A stretch of 9,385 nucleotides of DNA, taken from NCBI RefSeq assembly GCF_002413825.1, contig NZ_DHXT01000072.1, positions 5,070 through 14,454 of the forward strand. The letters run 5' to 3'. The first letter of the stretch is position 1, and every line of letters begins with the position of its first letter. The DNA is from Rhodoferax sp. UBA5149 (GTDB taxonomy: Bacteria; Pseudomonadota; Gammaproteobacteria; Burkholderiales; Burkholderiaceae_C). Position numbers and translations under genes: made by a program. Positions 6,575 through 9,385 of the stretch are shown here, one piece after another. The notes under the pieces were generated by a model. The model searched no databases. It was not told the DNA's origin and was given only the letters and a program-made list of their open reading frames with translations.

Positions 6575-7416
6575 AGTCGCTTTACGACATTTCGGCCCCG
6601 GCCAAGCTCAACCTGTTTCTCCACATTACGGGCCGCAGAAGCGACGGCTATCACCTGCTGCAATCCGTTTTCATGCTGATCGACTGGTGCGACACGCTGC
6701 ACTTCGACCTTCGCGCGGATGGACAAATCAGTCGCGAAGACCTGACTACACCTCTGCCAGCGGACGACCTGATCGTGCGCGCGGCACGTGCCCTGAAGAC
6801 CGCCAGCGGCAGCCCGTTCGGGGTTCACATCGGCATTGAAAAACGCATTCCCGCGCAAGCCGGCATGGGCGGCGGTTCGTCCGACGCGGCGTCAACACTG
6901 CTGGCACTGAACCGTCTGTGGAAACTCGACTATTCGCTGGAAAAACTCACACAGCTCGGACTTCTACTGGGCTCGGATGTGCCATTTTTCCTGGGCGGAC
7001 ACAACGCCTGGATCGAAGGCATCGGTGAAAAAATAAGCCCTATTGCCCTGCCACCAGGCCGTTTTTTAGTGGTCAAGCCAGCCGAGGGACTGGAGACCCG
7101 ACTGATTTTCTCGGACTCATCGCTAAAAAGAGACAGTGAAACTGCTATAATTTCAGGCTTCGCTGCAGACGCATTCGGTTTTGGCCGTAACGACTTGCAG
7201 AGTGTTGCCCAAAGACATTGTCCTGGCGTGACCCAAGCCCTTGAATGGCTTGCTTCGCGTGGGCTCAATGGTCGGATGACAGGCTCTGGAAGCGCGGTGT
7301 TTGCACAAGTGTTGCACCCCATTGACGTGGGTAGCGCGCCGAGCGCGTTTCAGGTCAAGTTGTGTAACAGTTTGGCTGTTCATCCCTTGGTGGATTGGGC
7401 AGCCAGCGGCAGTTGA
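6571..7416 (+). CDS. ispE: 4-diphosphocytidyl-2-C-methyl-D-erythritol kinase IspE
   Basis: IspE phosphorylates the 2-hydroxyl of CDP-methylerythritol with ATP, the fourth step of the MEP isoprenoid pathway, in the cytoplasm. The 281-residue protein is a GHMP kinase. It has Lys12 and Asn14 in PAKLNLFLH, the glycine-rich ATP loop GMGGGSSD at 98-105, the catalytic Asp136 in GSDVPFFLGG, and the C-terminal motif GSGSA at 238-242. The GTG start at 6571 overlaps the lolB stop by four bases (GTGA) and is preceded by GGTGAT (6559-6564) at six bases, so translation is probably coupled to lolB. Codons 185-195, around 7123-7155, are unusually AT-rich with rare CTA, AGA and ATA codons. A perfect extended -10 lies in that stretch (listed separately). 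The length and all catalytic motifs are normal for the family. Confidence 0.97.
   Translation: MKSLYDISAPAKLNLFLHITGRRSDGYHLLQSVFMLIDWCDTLHFDLRADGQISREDLTTPLPADDLIVRAARALKTASGSPFGVHIGIEKRIPAQAGMGGGSSDAASTLLALNRLWKLDYSLEKLTQLGLLLGSDVPFFLGGHNAWIEGIGEKISPIALPPGRFLVVKPAEGLETRLIFSDSSLKRDSETAIISGFAADAFGFGRNDLQSVAQRHCPGVTQALEWLASRGLNGRMTGSGSAVFAQVLHPIDVGSAPSAFQVKLCNSLAVHPLVDWAASGS
7143..7151 (+). promoter_or_regulatory. Extended -10 promoter inside ispE, likely for tRNA-Gln and prs
   Basis: TGCTATAAT is a perfect extended -10 (TGn plus TATAAT). It sits in an AT-rich island of ispE where the codons ACT GCT ATA ATT use the rare Ile codon ATA, as if the DNA motif were constrained. No good -35 lies 16-18 bp upstream, as is usual for extended -10 promoters. 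Transcription would begin near 7158, about 300 bases before tRNA-Gln, in the same direction. The sequence match is direct; function is inferred. Confidence 0.5.
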
Positions 7417-7420
7417 TCTG

Positions 7421-7430
7421 GATAATTATC
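7421..7430. repeat. Perfect 10-bp palindrome GATAATTATC after ispE
   Basis: This AT-rich perfect palindrome starts five bases after the ispE stop and directly abuts the hairpin that precedes tRNA-Gln. It could be a protein-binding site or part of a secondary tRNA promoter (GATAAT resembles a -10), but no spaced -35 supports the latter. Confidence 0.3.
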
Positions 7431-7455
7431 GGTTGGTGGCTTGTAGCCGCCGACC
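7431..7455 (+). other. Stable hairpin just upstream of tRNA-Gln
   Basis: GGTTGGTGGC (7431-7440) pairs with GCCGCCGACC (7446-7455) over the loop TTGTA. That gives a 10-bp stem with two U-G wobbles. It lies 14 bases after the ispE stop and ends five bases before the tRNA 5' end. No U-tract follows, so it is not an ordinary terminator. It may stabilise the ispE message 3' end or shape the tRNA leader for RNase P processing. Confidence 0.5.
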
Positions 7456-7460
7456 CGTGT

Positions 7461-7537
7461 AGGGGAGTCGCCAAGTTGGTTAAGGCACTGGATTTTGATT
7501 CCAGCATGCGAAGGTTCGAATCCTTCTTCCCCTGCCA
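7461..7537 (+). tRNA. tRNA-Gln (anticodon UUG)
   Basis: The sequence folds as a complete 77-nt cloverleaf. The acceptor stem AGGGGAG pairs with TTCCCCT (7 bp, the last G-U). The D arm closes with GCC/GGC. The anticodon stem CTGGA/TCCAG carries the loop TTTTGAT with anticodon TTG at 7495-7497. The T arm is GAAGG/CCTTC with loop TTCGAAT. The discriminator is G, and CCA is encoded at 7535-7537. It decodes CAA (and CAG by wobble). It lies between ispE and prs in the same direction and is flanked on both sides by hairpins. Its mature ends would need RNase P and 3' processing from a longer transcript. Confidence 0.97.
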
Positions 7538-7545
7538 AATATTTT

Positions 7546-7580
7546 GTAGCACGTACTTCACACTTGTTTGTACGTGCCAC
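7546..7580 (+). other. Hairpin between tRNA-Gln and prs
   Basis: GTAGCACGTAC (7546-7556) pairs with GTACGTGCCAC (7570-7580) over a 13-nt loop. Ten of eleven positions pair, with an uninterrupted 8-bp core GCACGTAC/GTACGTGC. No T-run follows, so it does not look like a terminator. It lies in the 89-nt leader between the tRNA CCA end and the prs start, where it could act in tRNA 3'-end processing or in the stability of the prs message. Confidence 0.45.
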
Positions 7581-7626
7581 ACGCTGAACGCACAGGCGCA
7601 AAAGTTACTCAACCGCTGGAATACGC

Positions 7627-8604
7627 ATGCAGGCTCCCCACCCCCCTGATTTCATGGTTTTTACCGGCAATGCCAATCCTGGCATGGCGGCAGAAATTGC
7701 CACCCATCTAGGTATTGAGCTGGGGGCCGCGACGGTTGGCCGTTTCTCCGATGGTGAAGTGACCGTCGAAATCAATCAAAACGTGCGGGCCCGCGACGTC
7801 TTTGTGGTTCAGTCCACGTGCGCACCGACCAATGAAAACCTGATGGAATTGCTCATCATGGTGGACGCCCTCAAGCGCGCGTCCGCAGAGCGCATCAGCG
7901 CCGTGATTCCCTATTTCGGCTACGCGCGGCAAGACCGTCGTCCGCGGTCCAGCCGGGTGCCGATTACCGCCAAGGTGGTGGCCAACATGCTGCAAGCCGT
8001 CGGTGTGGCCCGCGTGCTGACCATGGATTTGCATGCGGACCAGATCCAGGGATTTTTTGACATCCCAGTCGACAACATTTATGCCTCCCCCGTGCTGTTG
8101 GGCGATCTGCGCCAGAAGAACTATGAAGACCTGATTGTGGTGTCACCCGATGTGGGTGGCGTGGTGCGCGCGCGCGCCCTGGCCAAGCAGCTCAACTGCG
8201 ACCTGGCCATCATCGACAAGCGTCGTCCCAAAGCCAATGTGAGCGAGGTGATGCACGTCATCGGTGAAATCGACGGACGCAACTGCGTCATCATGGACGA
8301 CATGATCGACACCGCCGGCACCCTGGTCAAAGCCGCTGAGGTCCTGAAAGAACGCGGCGCTAAAAAGGTGTATGCGTATTGCACGCACCCTATTTTTTCG
8401 GGTCCCGCCATTGAACGCATCACCAGCGGCAGCACACTCGATGAGGTGGTGGTCACGAACACCATCCCGCTGAGCCAGGCGGCGGCCAACTGCCAGAAAA
8501 TTCGGCAACTGTCCGTGGCACCGCTGATCGCAGAGACGATCCAGCGCATTGCCAAGGGCGAGTCCGTGATGAGTTTGTTCTCGGATCAGGAAAATCTTTT
8601 CTGA
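7627..8604 (+). CDS. prs: Ribose-phosphate pyrophosphokinase (PRPP synthetase)
   Basis: Prs makes PRPP from ribose-5-phosphate and ATP, feeding purine, pyrimidine, His, Trp and NAD synthesis. The 325-residue protein aligns with class I bacterial PRPP synthetases throughout. Landmarks are the flexible-loop segment YFGYARQDRRPRSSRVP, DLHADQIQGFF with the metal/catalytic His136, the catalytic loop KRRPK at 198-202, and the PRPP-binding signature VIMDDMIDTAGT at 221-232. It has a slightly longer N-terminus (MQAPHPPDFMVF) than E. coli and a SDQENLF C-terminus, both of which I recall as typical of Burkholderiales. The ATG at 7627 has only a weak TGGA ribosome site. It follows tRNA-Gln by 89 bp and is probably read from the promoter inside ispE as well as by readthrough from upstream genes. 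Its transcript appears to end at the terminator at 8618-8656. Confidence 0.98.
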   Translation: MQAPHPPDFMVFTGNANPGMAAEIATHLGIELGAATVGRFSDGEVTVEINQNVRARDVFVVQSTCAPTNENLMELLIMVDALKRASAERISAVIPYFGYARQDRRPRSSRVPITAKVVANMLQAVGVARVLTMDLHADQIQGFFDIPVDNIYASPVLLGDLRQKNYEDLIVVSPDVGGVVRARALAKQLNCDLAIIDKRRPKANVSEVMHVIGEIDGRNCVIMDDMIDTAGTLVKAAEVLKERGAKKVYAYCTHPIFSGPAIERITSGSTLDEVVVTNTIPLSQAAANCQKIRQLSVAPLIAETIQRIAKGESVMSLFSDQENLF

Positions 8605-8608
8605 TCCG
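8582..8608 (+). other. Hairpin spanning the prs stop codon
   Basis: Bases 8582-8593 pair with 8597-8608 (outer CGGATCAG/CTGATCCG, inner AAA/TTT, with one G-U between) over a 3-nt loop, a 12-bp stem. The TGA stop at 8602-8604 lies in the 3' arm. It begins before and ends only about ten bases ahead of the intrinsic terminator, so the mRNA would carry two tandem stems. A role in 3'-end protection or termination backup is inference. Confidence 0.5.
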
Positions 8609-8617
8609 GACAAAAGT

Positions 8618-8656
8618 GGGCTCGGGCGCGTGCAATCACGTGCTTTGAGCCTTTTT
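8618..8656 (+). terminator. Rho-independent terminator after prs
   Basis: The outer stem GGCTC (8619-8623) pairs with GAGCC (8647-8651). The inner stem GCGCGTG (8626-8632) pairs with CACGTGC (8637-8643), including one G-U, over the loop CAAT. Two possible G-U pairs join the stems. TTTTT (8652-8656) follows immediately. This is the classic GC stem plus U-tract of an intrinsic terminator and separates prs from rplY. Confidence 0.78.
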
Positions 8657-8661
8657 AAAAT
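8656..8661 (+). promoter_or_regulatory. Possible -10 element for rplY
   Basis: TAAAAT, five of six to TATAAT, directly follows the prs terminator U-tract and lies 44 bp before the rplY start. If real, rplY has its own promoter whose -10 abuts the terminator. No convincing TTGACA-like box lies 16-18 bp upstream, where the hairpin arm is located, so support is weak. Confidence 0.25.
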
Positions 8662-8692
8662 CGGAGTCACACTGGTCGCGGTGGACTCTTCC

Positions 8693-8697
8693 AGGAG
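8693..8697 (+). promoter_or_regulatory. Strong Shine-Dalgarno of rplY
   Basis: AGGAG lies eight bases before the ATG at 8706, the clearest plus-strand ribosome binding site in the window. It confirms the rplY start and fits a highly translated ribosomal protein gene. Confidence 0.7.
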
Positions 8698-8705
8698 TGA
8701 ATACT

Positions 8706-9385
8706 ATGAAATTCGTCGCTTTTGAGCGCGCCAAGCAGGGCACGGGTGCGAGCCGCCGTCTCCGCATCACCGGTCGCACGCCCGGTATCGTCTATGGTGG
8801 TGCAGTGGCACCTCTGCAGATCGAAATCGATCACAACGCCCTCTGGCATGCCTTGAAAAAGGAAGCTTTCCACGCCACCGTTCTGGACATGGAAATTGAC
8901 GGCAAAGACAACAAGGTCTTGCTGCGTGACGTGCAAATGCACCCGTTCAAGCAGCTCATCCTGCACATTGACTTCCAGCGCGTCGATGCCACCACCAAAC
9001 TGCACATGAAGGTGCCTCTGCACTACAGCGGCGATGAAAATTCGCCCGCGATCAAGTCGGAAGGTTGCATCGCCAATCACGTGATCACAGAAATTGAAGT
9101 GCTGTGTCTGCCTGCGGACTTGCCCGAATTCATCGCGGTGGATTTGAGTGGCCTGAAGAAAGGTGCTTCGCTGCACTTGGCCGACATCACCCTGCCCAAG
9201 GGCGTGACCGCTGTTCCGCACGGTGGCAACAAAAACCCGGTCCTCGTGTCCGTGGTGGCTGTAGCCGGTGCCGAAGTCGTCGCCGCACCAGAAGCTGGCG
9301 CCGCCGCTGCACCTGCAGCCGCCGGCAAGGCAGCCGGCAAGGCCGCACCCGCAGCGAAAGCCCCGGCTGCTGCCAAAGCCCCGGC
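8706..9385 (+). CDS. rplY: 50S ribosomal protein bL25, long CTC type, 3' truncated by window edge
   Basis: bL25 binds 5S rRNA in the large ribosomal subunit; the longer CTC form is stress-associated in some bacteria. The open frame runs from the ATG at 8706 through the window end (226 codons plus two bases, no stop seen). The N-terminal 5S-binding domain (MKFVAFERAKQGTGASRRLR, then TPGIVYGG and HALKKEAFH) is followed by the TL5/CTC beta-domain (about 95-187), including LPADLPEFIAVDLSGLKKG and LADITLPKGV. From about residue 189 the sequence becomes an Ala/Lys/Pro/Gly-rich low-complexity tail encoded by short direct repeats. The gene follows the prs terminator and has a strong AGGAG site. In related genomes pth (peptidyl-tRNA hydrolase) usually comes next, but that lies outside this window. 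Confidence 0.95.
   Translation, partial: MKFVAFERAKQGTGASRRLRITGRTPGIVYGGAVAPLQIEIDHNALWHALKKEAFHATVLDMEIDGKDNKVLLRDVQMHPFKQLILHIDFQRVDATTKLHMKVPLHYSGDENSPAIKSEGCIANHVITEIEVLCLPADLPEFIAVDLSGLKKGASLHLADITLPKGVTAVPHGGNKNPVLVSVVAVAGAEVVAAPEAGAAAAPAAAGKAAGKAAPAAKAPAAAKAP
9321..9385 (+). repeat. Short direct repeats encoding the Ala/Lys/Pro tail of bL25
   Basis: GCCGGCAAGGC occurs at 9321-9331 and again at 9333-9343. AAAGCCCCGGC occurs at 9357-9367 and 9375-9385, the second copy ending exactly at the window edge, so the array may continue. They encode GK- and KAPA-type units. Such imperfect GC-rich repeats are prone to copy-number change between strains. Confidence 0.6.

Noticed and set aside
7546..7580. 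Intrinsic terminator after tRNA-Gln
   Set aside because: The stem is good but no U-tract follows, and prs lies only 47 bases beyond in the same direction, so it is listed as a hairpin only.
8143..8670. Minus-strand frame opposite the 3' half of prs
   Set aside because: It runs through the prs terminator and is opposite highly conserved Prs motifs; no protein family is recognisable.
1..9385. Mobile element, defence island, CRISPR array or toxin-antitoxin system
   Set aside because: All genes but the GTPase and TPR protein are recognisable core genes; there are no transposase, integrase or spacer-repeat patterns, and tRNA-Gln has no partial copy or integrase nearby.

Overview
The window is a piece of core chromosome from a moderately GC-rich Gram-negative bacterium. 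It is most likely a betaproteobacterium of the order Burkholderiales, probably Comamonadaceae (Rhodoferax- or Polaromonas-like). That placement rests on the protein sequences as I remember their homologues (RapZ, IspE, Prs with an N-terminal MQAPHPPDF, bL25 of the long CTC type) and on the order ispE - tRNA-Gln - prs - rplY. I see no insertion sequence, phage gene, CRISPR array or other sign of recent transfer.

Left part (1-4302). The window opens in the C-terminal half of rapZ (+). It converges on a minus-strand cluster that reads mutM, then a dynamin-like large GTPase, then mutY. MutM and MutY are the two glycosylases of the 8-oxoguanine (GO) repair pathway. The GTPase sits between them, with 49 bp after mutM and about 23 bp before the preferred mutY start. 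An extended -10 motif in the mutM-GTPase gap could let the GTPase and mutY be transcribed separately from mutM.

Centre (4303-4340). Only about 38 bp separate the divergent mutM and TPR-protein starts, so the two promoters must overlap each other or the coding regions. Neither start has a clear Shine-Dalgarno sequence.

Right part (4341-9385). The plus-strand run is an exported TPR protein, lolB (outer-membrane lipoprotein receptor), ispE (isoprenoid precursor kinase), tRNA-Gln(UUG), prs (PRPP synthase) and rplY (ribosomal protein bL25/CTC, cut off by the window end). The TPR gene, lolB and ispE are tightly packed or overlapping. A perfect extended -10 (TGCTATAAT) inside the 3' third of ispE probably gives the tRNA-Gln/prs part its own transcription. 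The tRNA is bracketed by two hairpins without U-tracts. prs ends in a hairpin spanning its stop codon, followed at once by a convincing intrinsic terminator that separates it from rplY.

Most of the window is ordinary housekeeping DNA. The least explained items are the dynamin-like GTPase embedded in the GO-repair cluster and the nested RNA structures around tRNA-Gln and the end of prs. No stretch longer than about 100 bases lacks a gene.
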